A DNA stretch of 64,000 bases from Adenanthera pavonina (GCA_026686845.1 JAIVEN010000020.1:9761501-9825500); one strand, 5' to 3'. Counted from the stretch's first letter, positions 8,635 through 19,904 are shown. A program made the numbers and translations. Notes: generated by a model from the sequence alone, not told the origin.

Positions 8635-9541
8635 GTGCTCTTCACAAGTCTAAATGGCTATACTTTTGAAGATTGGAGCACTTCAGATTGGAACAACCAG
8701 AAAATAAAGTGAATGATAATTGTTCTAAGTTCTGGATCCATTCTGTAAGTTTTTTTTTGAAATTTGTATGTTGTTTGATTGCTAGATGAATTTCATTGAT
8801 AATCTATGTTTTTGAACTGGTCAACCTGGTCAACATTCGAATTTTGATTGACCAACAGACGAACTTTGGCCTGTTATGCCTTGGAACAGTTCTCGGTAAT
8901 GCCTCGAAATTCGTCTGTTAAAACTTGAAAGTTCGAATTTTCGAAAACTGAAATTTCAAACTTATTATTGTTCATCATTGTTATACGAATTGTTACTTCC
9001 TAACATACGAATGTTGGACAATATTTACAAAAGTTGAAAAATTCGAAGATTCAGTTCAAAATTCGTCTGTTGAATTATGCTCCTGATAATTGAATGCTTG
9101 AAAGATGATGCTCTGCATGCTTAATTCGTCTATTATTTGAAGTTTTGTTTGTTGATGCTGCTTTTCTTTTCAACATTTGAATTTTGTTGGAACAAAATTC
9201 GTCTGTTGTGTATGTATTGTTTGTTTCAAGCCTCTGTCAGACGAACTTTCAAGATGAAAGTTCATCTGTCAGCAAGCTGTGCTGAACAGTTTAACTTGTA
9301 ACTGCCCGAAGTTCGAATTTTGACCCCTCAAAATTCGTCTGTCAGACGGTTACATGCGTTAAAACCAACGGTTTTCCACAGAACAGACGCAACCCTATTT
9401 GTAACTCCTTCAAATCTGTTCTGATTCTCTCTTCATTCCTCTTAACTCCTGCCCAAAAACCGTCTTTTTCTCACCGATTAAACTTCATTTCGCATCCCTT
9501 AAATCTATTCTAAGCCACATTTTGCATCATTCAACCAAGAA
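8545..9541 (+). other. Element B pol-ORF3 spacer with U3-like motif array
   Basis: This is a 997-bp non-coding stretch. It contains many CAGACGAA, TTCGAA and ATTCGTCTG motifs (about 8830-9350) like those in U3, and a second donor-like GTAAGT at 8745. It also holds a near-perfect hairpin at 9238-9268, an AACGG core (about 9367) and a conserved GAACAGACGCAACCC block at 9381. The spacer is conserved in position and content in A, D and E. It may hold an internal promoter or introns for ORF3. Confidence 0.75.
9238..9268 (+). promoter_or_regulatory. Conserved hairpin upstream of ORF3
   Basis: CAGACGAACTTTC, a 5-base loop, then GAAAGTTCATCTG pair at 12 of 13 positions. Counterparts lie at 49470-49499 (E), 56919-56948 (D) and 20848-20878 (A, decayed), always about 270-300 bases before the ORF3 start. 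Confidence 0.5.
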
Positions 9542-11683
9542 ATGGCGAGAGTGAAAATTCCTGGAACAGGACAAGCTGGGTCTAGGCCTAAGAGGACGGT
9601 CAAATCTCAATATGCTACAAAGGAAGGAGAGAAATCCAAGAGAAAAGCCGAACCCAGTAAAGCTACTCCTTCCAAACGTCAAAAATCCTCGTCCAAGTCA
9701 GAATCTCAGAAAGCTGGGGCCTCTTCTTCAAAATCTGCAGTTCCTTCGGCTGGTACTGCTGCTGTAGCTTCCTCTTCTTCTACTGAATCCGGAGAGTTTG
9801 AAATGACTACACTGCCACTATGGAGCACTCCTGAGATTCAAGAAGAGTACACTACCAAGTTTTCCAACAAAAAGGTAATCAAGCCTCACTGTGTAAATAT
9901 GGAACAATTTCTGATATCCAACAACTTTGATGCTGCAATATGGTTGATAAAGTATAAAAATCTGTTGGAAATTGCTGAAAAATATGATGATGAGGTAGTA
10001 AAGACTTGGTATGCCTCTCTTAAGTATAACAGCAAGAAAAGAAAATGGGAGGTCACCTTGAGATCAAGGACCATTTGGCTTGATGATGAAACATTCAATG
10101 AGGTGTTGGAAATCCCAGGTCAAGATGGGCTAAAAGTTGACATTACATCCTCTGGGTATATGAATGAGGCTAGCACAGCTGATGAAGAAGGTGAGCCCTT
10201 CCTATTTTACAAGGAAAGCACTATCTTGGACACCTTGTTCAGAAGAAGGGAGAATAGGCCCACAATAAATCTGTTGAAACCCACAGACCTCAGCGTACAA
10301 GTAAGGATCTTGCACTACATAGTGTCCAGGATCATATTCAACAAGGGTGGCAGCTTCAATTTGATAACAAGGGCGGAGGCTCATGTGATGACTGCCATCA
10401 TACGTGGAAAGCTGATCAATATGGGGCATATCATTCTCCAGCGCATGATAAAGGCAAGGGATCAGAGGAAAGATTCCACCCTTCCCTATGCAGCAATTAT
10501 CTCAAAAATCCTGCAGCATGCTAGGATTCAGCACATTGAAAAGGGGAAAGGGAAACTCACTGAGGCCTTCAAAGAAGAGGAATTGCAAAGGATGGGCATT
10601 GAAAGAGATGAAGGACATTGGGTTGGAAAGGGAACAGGAAAAACTGAAGATTTGTTCTTTATTGCTGATGCTTCCCTCCAACAAGAAGGCACCTCTGAGG
10701 CTCCTGGCAGATCTGTACCTCAGCCTTCTCAGCCTATTCCATCTCCATCCAGGACCACTCACCCTCCTTCCACTCCCTCCTCTCGAACCAAGCCAACTAA
10801 GATCACTGAGATGTTTGACAATCTGTCAACACTCATTCTCAGCATTAAGGATGAGCAAAATGCCAAATTTGCTCACCTACAAGATCAGATACATCAGTTG
10901 GCAGTAAATATGAAGGTGGTAGCTGATGCCTATGAAGAGATTAGAAATGCAATTCCTACCACTTCAGTTCCACCTCAGCCTGGTATCCATGAGCCTTCTC
11001 TGTCTCCATCCCCTGTGCCTCCAAGTCCCTTCGAGATTGCTTCCTCTGACCATGATGTTAATGGTGCTGGTGCAATGAGAACACCAAGTCCTGGTCCACC
11101 CTTGGACTATGGATTAGAAGAAGAAGGTCTTCAAGAATCAAGCCCTCTTGAACTTATGCAAGAAGATGCTCCGGGTTCAATTCTGTCTATACAAGAATCT
11201 GAGCAAGTTGAAAGACTGGTTGCAGCCATGAGCAATGAGGAAAGAAGCATTGTTCCTGTTATTGATTATTTTGCCATTGCTCACAATGCCCTTCTACTAG
11301 CTCAAAGAAGAAGGCTTGAAGAAATGTTTCCTCCTCCTGCACCAGTCTCTCCTTCTCTTGCTGATTATGGACTGTCAGAAGAACAGAGAGCTCGGCTAGC
11401 TCTTTCCAGGCAGGAAATGCAAGAGCTGCTTGTGGTCTCTGATGATTCTGATGAAGAGCCTTCAACTCCACCAGCTCAGCCAGAAATTCCTTTTGCTCCT
11501 GTCCCTCTTCGTGCTGTTCCTCTCACTCAGATACCTCCTCCAATGGACTTTGCTGGGCTTTCTGATGATGCCAAAAAGGGGGAGAAGATAAAGCAAACTG
11601 GGACTAAGCAAGCTGGAAAATCTACTGAGTCATCTGGAAAAGGAAAGACATACAGCAAGAAGTCTAAGCCAAAGAAGAAGTGA
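9542..11683 (+). CDS. Element B ORF3: extra ORF with putative plant transposon protein-like domain (713 aa)
   Basis: This lies where SIRE-type elements carry an 'env-like' gene, but no signal peptide or hydrophobic membrane span is visible. Residues 1-60 are very basic and include KRQK-type nuclear-signal candidates. A Ser/Ala linker follows. Residues about 105-330 form an ordered region with TWYASLKYN, LRSRTIWLDDETFNEVLEIP and a later LHYIVSRIIFNKGG. I recognise these as resembling the 'putative plant transposon protein' domain found in many plant TE ORFs. A Pro/Ser linker and a likely coiled coil (about 418-471) follow, then an acidic, Pro-rich region and a Lys-rich tail ending KKK. The start is the first ATG (AGAAATGG) and matches the start in A, D and E. 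The function is unknown. The domain match is by memory and needs a profile search. Confidence 0.88.
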   Translation: MARVKIPGTGQAGSRPKRTVKSQYATKEGEKSKRKAEPSKATPSKRQKSSSKSESQKAGASSSKSAVPSAGTAAVASSSSTESGEFEMTTLPLWSTPEIQEEYTTKFSNKKVIKPHCVNMEQFLISNNFDAAIWLIKYKNLLEIAEKYDDEVVKTWYASLKYNSKKRKWEVTLRSRTIWLDDETFNEVLEIPGQDGLKVDITSSGYMNEASTADEEGEPFLFYKESTILDTLFRRRENRPTINLLKPTDLSVQVRILHYIVSRIIFNKGGSFNLITRAEAHVMTAIIRGKLINMGHIILQRMIKARDQRKDSTLPYAAIISKILQHARIQHIEKGKGKLTEAFKEEELQRMGIERDEGHWVGKGTGKTEDLFFIADASLQQEGTSEAPGRSVPQPSQPIPSPSRTTHPPSTPSSRTKPTKITEMFDNLSTLILSIKDEQNAKFAHLQDQIHQLAVNMKVVADAYEEIRNAIPTTSVPPQPGIHEPSLSPSPVPPSPFEIASSDHDVNGAGAMRTPSPGPPLDYGLEEEGLQESSPLELMQEDAPGSILSIQESEQVERLVAAMSNEERSIVPVIDYFAIAHNALLLAQRRRLEEMFPPPAPVSPSLADYGLSEEQRARLALSRQEMQELLVVSDDSDEEPSTPPAQPEIPFAPVPLRAVPLTQIPPPMDFAGLSDDAKKGEKIKQTGTKQAGKSTESSGKGKTYSKKSKPKKK

Positions 11684-11957
11684 TTGTTTTTAGATCTTAG
11701 GCTGAATCTTCTTGTTGTATCTAGTTTTAAATTGTTTTATTGTTTGATGAACTGATTGAAATATGTATTGCAACAATTTGTATTAAGTAAATTATGTTAT
11801 TGGTTGCAATGATTTGGGCTTTGAATCTCTTCACTTAATCTGTTGAAAATGATATCTTATGAACTGTAATGCATATGTTGAGGGGGAGCTTGTGTAAGCA
11901 AACCCAAGTACTAATCCAGTTTGTGAGTTGTTTTGTCATCATCAAAAAGGGGGAGAA
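11684..11957 (+). other. Element B 3' untranslated region with polypurine tract and junction hairpin
   Basis: The polypurine tract AAAAAGGGGGAGAA (11944-11957) abuts the 3' LTR and would prime plus-strand DNA. ATCATCAAAA at 11938-11947 can pair perfectly with TTTTGATGAT at 11972-11981 inside the LTR. This places most of the tract and the LTR start in a 24-base loop. Confidence 0.85.
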
Positions 11958-13682
11958 TGTTGGATCAAGAGTTTTGATGATTCCAAACCAACACTCAAGA
12001 GCTTGGATTGAAGATATCAAAGGAGATCAAAGCTGTTTCAAGTGAAGATTTGCTGAGTATTTGCTATTAGATCTTTGGTAGGATCTTTGGTTTTTGTTTA
12101 GATTGGGTAAAAGATTTTGATTTGAGAAAAAGACGTTTTCAAACCTTGATTTGAAGTTAAATCTTTACTTATTTGAAAAATACTCACAAACAGACGAAGT
12201 TTGAAAGTTTAACTGAACTGTCAAGTTGGAAATTCGAATTTGGCCCTTAGACATTCGAATTTCGAGCTAAAACTGAATAAGTCTGAAGAGGTGTCTCTCT
12301 GTCAGATGAATTTCGGTCTTTCAAAATTCGAATTTCAATCAAGTCTGAAAGAAGCCTTTTTGTGACAGACGAACTTCACAGTCTCAAAATTCAAATTTCA
12401 GACAAAATGTCATTTATGAAAACTAAAGAAATTCGTCTGAAGCTTTGCTAAAGTTCATCTGAAATTAAGAAGAAACTAAGTTTGAAAATGCTCTCTGACA
12501 GACGAACTTTACCTTGACAAAATTCGAATTTTCACCTGAGTCAAAAAAGGGGTTACTTTGTGACATTCGAATTTCACTCTTTCAAAATTCGAATTTCAGA
12601 CAAAACAAAACTTGAGAAAATATAGGAAATTCGTCTGAATGCTTGATAAAGTTCATCTGAGATCAAGAGTGATTTCAGTCTCAAAACTGTTCTCTGACAG
12701 ACGAATTTCACTCTGTCAAAATTCGAATTTCGAAGAAAGTGAACTACTGTGCCTCTTTAAACGTTCAGTGGACAGACGAATTTTGGGCATCCAAAATTCG
12801 AATTTCGAGGGCACTGTAGCAAATTGAAAACACTGTTCACACTTAACAGAAAATCTTTCTTCTTGAAAATTCGTATGTCACATTGTGGAAAGATTTTATG
12901 AGTTTCGAAATTCGAATTTCACTCTATGGACAGACGAACTTTGCATTTTTACGTTGGAAGCTTTAACCTTCGGTTCCCTCGAAATTCGTCTGTTGGCCAA
13001 CCGAAATTCGAATTTCAGTATGTCAGAAACATTAAATGCGGTTGGTAAACGGATAGTTTTTTCAGAGTAACCGTTGGATAACTTCCCCAACGGATAGATT
13101 TAGTTTCTAACGGATATTTGAGATCAAAATCTATAAATATAACATCATTTGAAGTTGTGGGTAACAAAATCAAACTTGTATATACTGAATTTCTGCTGAA
13201 TCTTCATCTCAAAAGCTTTTACCCTTCCAACTTCATTATTTGTACTTAAACCTTCATATCCACTCTATTCAAGAGAGTTATTCATTTGTAAACAATCTAC
13301 TCTTCATCTGGAAGATAGAATTACTTGTGAGGGGTATTCACAAGGGGATTGGGAAGCACATAGAGAAAGTGCTTAGAGAGTTTGAGAGAGCTCAGAACAG
13401 AGCATACTCGTGTACTGTGGCTTTAGCAAGAAGCCCGTTGAAATTCTTGCTGGATAGTGGATAAATCTCAAGAGGTGTCTTGAGGACTGGATGTAGGTCA
13501 AGTGGATAGACCGAACCAGGATAAATCACTGAGTTTTCTTCTTCTTATTTCTACTTTTCAGCTTGCTCTGTTTCACACGTTATTTTCATTATACTGTGAT
13601 ATCTTCACTTGCTTCACTTTGTGCAGAAAAATTTCAATCTTCCCAATTCACCCCCCCTCTTGGGAAGTCAGCCTTGCTAACA
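11958..13682 (+). repeat. Element B 3' LTR
   Basis: At 1725 bp it is the same length as the 5' LTR. The MSA-type site TAACCGTTGGA is at 13068-13078 and the TATA box at 13131-13139. It ends CTAACA, followed by the CTATG target duplication at 13683-13687. A frame that starts in the LTR at 13502 and enters A gag at 13753 is a junction artefact. Confidence 0.97.
13068..13139 (+). promoter_or_regulatory. Core promoter of element B 3' LTR
   Basis: MSA-type TAACCGTTGGA (13068-13078) and TATA box CTATAAATA (13131-13139), identical to the 5' LTR. In a 3' LTR it could start transcripts into element A's remaining pol. Confidence 0.6.
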
Positions 13683-13687
13683 CTATG

Positions 13688-14554
13688 CTGGCCAAGAAGC
13701 AAGGAAAAGACAACAAGACTAGCAAAGGGAGAAAGAAGAAAGCCTTTGTGTAATCTATCTGGGGAGATAGCTCAGATGAAGAAGAAGCAATAGAAGATAA
13801 TGAGATTGCCAATCTATGCTTGATGATTCAAGAAGCAGCAAAAGAGGAAAAGAATCATTATCAAGACAGTGATAGCGATTCTAAGATAAATGATTCTAAA
13901 CCTTCCTACAATGAGCTACATGATGCATTCAATGATTAATGTCTAAGTTTGTCAAAGTATCTAAGCAGTTGCATCTAGCTAAAAAGAAGATAAGCAAACT
14001 TGAAAATGAATCTCATGCATCTTGTATTGCAACACTATATGCTCCTTTTACTACCCTCTGTGTGCACCTCATGTAGTGAGTTGAGAGATAAGAATTCCTA
14101 TCTCCATAAGACCCTAACTAGATTCACTAAAGGGTAAGATATGCTAAAGATAATACTAGGAACACAAATAGTTAGTCAAAGTAAAGCTGATCTAGGATAT
14201 GATCCCTGTGTTGTCAAAGAAAAACTGAAACACAAGAAATAAAATCTTTATCTATGAAATTTTATGTGTGCTAATAGCATTAAATCAGCATAAAACATAG
14301 AATCATTTCCTGCACCAAAAGGTCAAAAAGATAGATATTACCTGTATTACTTTATACCCACATCTCTTTCATCAAACCCTTTTTCCACTTGCCACTTCTG
14401 TAAAAAGAAGGGTCACATATCCTTCTCTTGTGTATACAAGAAGGAAGGAAATGACAATGGAATGAAATGGGTTCCTAAAGGTACTTCAGTTCCCAAGGGA
14501 GAAACTAACAAGGAAGGACCCAAGCAAATATGGGTACCTAAAGAAAAGAAATAA
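13688..14554 (+). pseudogene. gag: Element A gag, C-terminal part
   Basis: This continues the frame broken at 1819. It encodes the lysine-rich linker, acidic segment and second CCHC knuckle (around 14388-14430, CHFCKKKGHISFSC), and ends at TAA 14552-14554 in the context VPKEKK-stop. It has several stops (for example at about 13752, 13936 and 14240) and small indels. Confidence 0.85.
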
Positions 14555-14570
14555 AATCTGTTTTGCAGGT

Positions 14571-17375
14571 ATGTTTCAAGGGCAAGAGAAGCAACAAATG
14601 TATATGGATAGTGCCTGCTTGAGATACATCACTGGAGACAAAGAAAAGTTCATTATGCTAAGAGATAAGAAAGAAGGAAAAGTTACTTTTGGTGGTGACC
14701 AGTCTGGCAAGATAGTTGGCATTAGAATTATGGGAAGAAACCCAAAAACATCAATAGAAGAAGTTCTGTTTGTAATAGGACTCAACCACAACTTACTAAG
14801 TGTAAGCCAAACATGTGATAAAGGTAACTGGGTTCTGTTCAATTCCAACTATTGCAAGGTTATCAAAAAATGTGACCACAAAGTCATTCTCAAGGCATAA
14901 AGAGATGGTAATTGTTATACAGTTGATTTAGATGAATTACCTACTCTAGACTCAATATGCCTAATTAGTGAAAATGATGATAGTTAGATATGGCATAGAA
15001 GACTAGCTCATATTAGCATGTATCAATTACACAAACTTATTAAAAATGAACTTGTTCTTGTATTATCCAACATCACTTTTGAAAAAGACATAGAATGTAA
15101 TGCCTACCTTAAGGGAAAATAAACAATATCCTCGTTCAAATCTAAAAATGTTGTCTCTACAACTAGGCCACTGCAATTGCTTCACATGGATTTGATAGGT
15201 CTTAGTCGTGTTAAGAGTATTGGTGGTAACTTATATGTACTTGTTGTAGTAGATGATAATTCTAGATTTACTTGGACCTTATTTCTTTTCTCTAAAGATG
15301 AAACATTCAAAGCATTCTTGATCTTAGTTAAGAAAGTCCAAAATAAGAAAGGTTGCTCTATTGTGTGTATTAGAACAGATCATGGTGGTGAGTTTGAAAA
15401 TGCTTAATTTGTTGACTACTGCAAAGAGAATGGAATAGAGTATAACTTCTTTGCCCTAAGAACACCTCAACAGAATGAAGTTGTGGATAGGAAAAATAGA
15501 GTATTGGAAGAAATGGCTCGTGCAATGCTAAATGAAAAAAGATTGCCAAAGTACTTCTGGCCTAATGCAGTGAGCACAACATGCTACTTGATGAATAGAG
15601 CCTACATCAGACCCATTCTAGGCAAAATCCTATATGAGCTATACAAGGGAAAGAAGTCTAACTTCTCTCATCTTCATGTCTTCAGATTTACTTGCTACAT
15701 ACATAACAATAGTAAGGACAACTTGGGTAAGTTTGATGTAAAATCAGATGAAGGTATATTTCTTGGCTACTTAAATAGGAGTAAAGTATATAGAGTATTC
15801 AATAAAAGGTTTAAAACCATAGAAGAGTTTGTGTATGTAGTGTTCATAGAAAATGAAACTATTGCTAAACCTGAATTAGAAGAGGATGAGCTAATCTCAA
15901 GTCTTAAAAATTTAAGTATCTATAAAGAAAATAAAACTAAACCTCCAAAGATATCAGAATCTACTAATGTAGAGAAAGATATTTAGGAGAAAGATGTAGA
16001 ATTTGAAAGCAATAAAGAAATTTCTCAAGATCTCCTTAGAGCTTGAAGATATCAAAGAAGTCATCCAGTTGATCAATTGATTGGGGATGTTTAAGAGATT
16101 GTTAAAACTAGAAGACAACTTAGGGATCAAATGAATAATTGTGCTTTTATTTCTCAAATTGAACCTAAGTGTACTGAAGAAGATTTAACAGATGAATATT
16201 GGACGTTAGCTATGTAAGAAGAACCCAATAAGTTTGAAAAAAATTAAGTTTAGGACTTAGTGCCTAGGCCCAAGGATCACCAAATTATTGGAACTAAATA
16301 GGTATTTAGAAATAAACTTGATGAATCAGGAACAATAATTAGAAACAAAGCTAGGTTGGTAGCCAAATGATATAATCAGGAGGAAGGCATAGATTATGAG
16401 GAAACTTTTGCTCTAGTTGCAAGATTGGAAGTAATAAGAATTTTCTTAGGCTATGCATGTATAAAAGAAATAATAATATATCAAATGGATGTAAATAATG
16501 CTTCTTTGAATGGTTATATCATGGAAGAGGTTTATGTTGATCAACCTTTAGGTTTTAAGGAATCAACAAAGCCAAACCATGTATATAAACTAAAGAAAGC
16601 TCTTTATGGTTTAAAACAGGTACCCAGAGCTTGGTATGAAAGACTAAGTGACTTTCTGATTGAAAAAGGATTTAATAGGGGGAAAGTTGATACAACACTG
16701 TTTACTAAAAAGGAAAACAAAGATTTGCTCATTATTCAAACTTACGTTGATGATATTATATTTGATACTATTAATGAATCTTTGTGTTAGAATTTTTCTA
16801 AGTTAATGCAAAGTAAATTTAAGATGCTAATGATGGGAGAGCTCATCTTTTTCCTTGGATTGCAAATTAAACAATATGATGATGCATCTTTCTCAATTGA
16901 TAAAAGTATCTGAAGGAGCTACTAAAGAAATTTGGAATGGAAAATGCCAAATCAATGGCAACTTCTATGGCCATTGCAACAAAGTTTGATATGGATGAAG
17001 GAGAAAAACCATACGATATAACTCAATATAGGAGAATGATTGATTCCCTACTATACTTAACAGCTAGTAGACTTGACATCATGTTTAGTGTTTACATTGT
17101 GCTAGGTTCTAATCATGTCCCAAAGAGTACTAAACTGTAAAGAGAATATTCAGATATCTAATTGGAACATCACAGATGAGACTTTGGTATCCAAAGGGCA
17201 ATAGAGAAGAACTTGTGGGATATATGATGCTAACTTTGCTAGATCCAAAATTGACAGAAAGAGAACAAGTGGGATGTGCCAATTTCTAGGAGGTTCTCTA
17301 ACTTCATGGTTCAGCAAGAAACAGAATAGTATAATTCTCTCAACAGCAGAAGTTGAATATATAGCTGTTGGAAGT
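14571..17375 (+). pseudogene. pol: Element A pol, protease to RNase H start (decayed)
   Basis: Matches to element B Pol run in order: protease (DSACLRY, with the usual SSH lost), the degraded integrase HHCC site, LHMDLIG, IRTDHGGEF, reverse transcriptase with YVDDIIFD (16744-16767) and the start of RNase H. Stops (TAG at about 14986, TAA at 15121 and 15406) and indels break it into pieces. A solo LTR at 17381 splits the RNase H domain after the AVGSCC-like segment. Confidence 0.9.
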
Positions 17376-17380
17376 TGTTG

Positions 17381-19899
17381 TGTAATATCCTGAAATTTTT
17401 CCCTAAATGTTTAAGGCTAAATATTTTAAAATCTATAAGGAATTTGCAAAAAGGGGTATACGTCATTTTGCATGAAATAGAGTAAAAAGGTCAATTATCT
17501 CGGTTGGAAGGAAAAAGGAGAAAATGATGATTTTGCCCATGGGAAAAAGAAAAAAAAAAGAAAAGAAAAAGAAAAAAAAGGAGAAGAGGCGGTGGAATTG
17601 TCACAAGAATGAAGAAAATTTTATAAATTTTGGGTAAAATTACACATAATGACTTGAAAGTTTTAAGATTTATAAATTTGTCCCGAATCAAGGGCATTTT
17701 TGTAAAAATAAAAAATTATAGTCAAAATGAAGTTCTTAATGAGTTAAGACCAATAAAATATGGTATGAAATTTATTAAGATCAAAATAGTATTTATTGGG
17801 TAATTAGGATTTAATATTAATATCTTACCTGATAAAAGTCAGTCTAGACTGTAGGAAGAGATAGTATTAATGCAAGAAAAAATTGTCGGCCTCATATTTG
17901 GATCAATTGAGATAAGGATATTATGATAATTTTATATCCCAATATAGTTAAACCGGTGTTCCAATAATAGTAAAATATACTGCTAAAGTAGCTTTATTTG
18001 TTCAAACTGGTCCAGGATATATCTGGATAAGTAAATATCTAAAATTTTTGGACCAAAATACTGCCTATTTCATGGCCAACAAGCTGCACATGATGAAATC
18101 ATATTATTCAATTAATTTATGTCATTTTCCCAAGAATTTCCAAGAAGTTTCAAGAGATAAAAAGTGGCAAAATATGATTGGCTTCATTTTTATATATATA
18201 CCCCCTCCTTTGCATGAATTTAGGCCTAAGAAAAGAGAGGGAGAGAAGCTGAAAAATAGCAAGAAAAGAGGAGAAGGTGTGGAGAACAAGTGGAAGCAAA
18301 AGGAAGAAGAAAATCCAAGAAAAAATCGGTAAGAATTTTCTTCCTTGATCCCTTGTGATTTCCTTCAAGTTTTGAGTAGTTTAGCATAGTTTGGGATGAG
18401 TTTCTCCTCTCCTCTTAGGCTGTAAATTTCGTCCATGATCAAGGGTGAGGGGAAAGAAAGGTTTTCCTGCAAGAAATTGTAGAGAAAGCATGAGAAAATA
18501 TCAAAGGAACAAGTCTTGGTGTGTTTTGAAGCAAGCTTTTGAAAATCACATTTTTCCTTTTATGCCTTGATTTTTGGCCAAGATATAGTGTGGGAAAGAG
18601 TTGGATTCTCATTGTTTTGATGTAAAAAATGGATTCCTTGAGTCCAAATTAGCTAAGAACAATTATTGGACTCAAGAAAAAGCTTAAGATAAACTATATG
18701 AAATTTTAGGGTTCAAGTGAGTATTGATGAGGAAACCCTTTGATTCAAATGATTAAGTTGATATTGAATGATGTTTTAGGACTTTTGGGAGTTCAAGAAA
18801 GCTAGTGGAAGTTTTGGTTCCAAGTGCAAAAGCAAAGGAAAACATAAAATGTAGCTTGGTTTATTTTATTGCAATATGTTGTTCTTTGTTGTTTCCATGA
18901 TTATATCTTATTCCCATATTGTACTTGTGTCATTTTGTAACTAGTTTTGGATGTAAAATGAGGAGTTTTGTTCCCTGGGATGTCCATTTTCTAAGGAAAA
19001 ACTCTGCCGAAATTTTTACTTGACAATATGGTATTTTAATGATTTATGTGATTATATGTGAAATATTTGTGAAACTTGAATGATATATTTGCATGAAATA
19101 AACTAGCTACTGAGATTTCCCAAATCTCACCCCCAAGCACTAACGTGATAGGTTCAAGTGATGGCAAGTCCTCTAAGAAGACAAGAGGCAAGGAGAAAGT
19201 TAATGAAGATTAAAGTTTTGGTTGAAATTGTGACTTATTTTCTTTCTATTATGTATAAATTATTGTGTAAATTTATGAAGCTATGCTTTACTTCCATCAT
19301 GCTATTTTAAGTTCCTTTTAATGTAAAAACCTTAGTTTGCACAAGTTTGGATTATGGAATCATGCTCTATATTTGGTTTTGGAAGTTTGTATGCAAATCT
19401 GTCCAATTCTGAGTACTTATATGATTATTGTTCATTTGAAATTTGGTTTCATTTATGAGTGTTTTATATTCCTGGAAAGTAGACATAGAGAGCTTTCCAA
19501 AGAGTGAAAGATCACTTGATTTGGATAAGTATACAAATTGTTATGAATTTTCGAAAATGGCTCAGAAAATCTGGAAAAGTGGTTTTGACCAAATGAATAG
19601 TATAATTGGACGAATTTTATGAATGAATTGGCTCAATGAAATTCCAGTTGTATATTTTTTCCATGTAGGAAATGTTTTTAGCTATTTTTAAAGACTTGAA
19701 TCATCCTCACATGATTTTCCTAGAATTAGTTATGAGTTTTCAAAGTTTAGCCGGGAAAATCAAATTACCAAATGAATAGTATTTTGAAAATTTGAATTTT
19801 TCTCATTTGATCTTTTAATGATTCAAGCTTCTAAATTAGCTCATTTAGCATCATATATGCTATTACATGGAAAATAATGTAAGAAAGTAAGGTATGACA
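17381..19899 (+). mobile_element. Solo LTR 1 of the TGTAATATCC long-LTR family
   Basis: This 2519-bp unit starts TGTAATATCC and ends GGTATGACA. It is flanked by TGTTG at 17376-17380 and 19900-19904, with no internal coding region. Removing it restores the pol frame sequence. It holds an A/G-rich tract near 17545-17590, TATATATA at about 18192 and a purine-rich leader followed by CGGTAAGAA, which is promoter- and donor-like. Orientation is taken from the TATA and leader and is an inference, since TG...CA is symmetric. It is probably Ty3/gypsy-like, but nothing in the sequence proves the superfamily. Confidence 0.88.
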
Positions 19900-19904
19900 T
19901 GTTG

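Larger units (their letters stand above)
1825..13682 (+). mobile_element. Element B: young, ORF-intact Ty1/copia (SIRE/Maximus-like) retrotransposon
   Basis: The element is 11,858 bp, bounded by TGTTGG...CTAACA and by identical 5-bp target duplications, CTATG at 1820-1824 and 13683-13687. The LTRs are both 1725 bp and differ at about seven sites. It has an intact primer site, gag (599 codons), pol (1043 codons), a 1-kb spacer, ORF3 (713 codons) and a polypurine tract. It lies inside element A's gag in the same orientation. Two caveats on activity: the first zinc knuckle of Gag lacks its last cysteine, and the pol frame has no ATG upstream of the protease active site. Confidence 0.97.

Noticed and set aside
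9542..11683. Calling ORF3 a retroviral-type envelope
   Set aside because: Position alone suggested it. There is no signal peptide, transmembrane span or cysteine pattern to support it.
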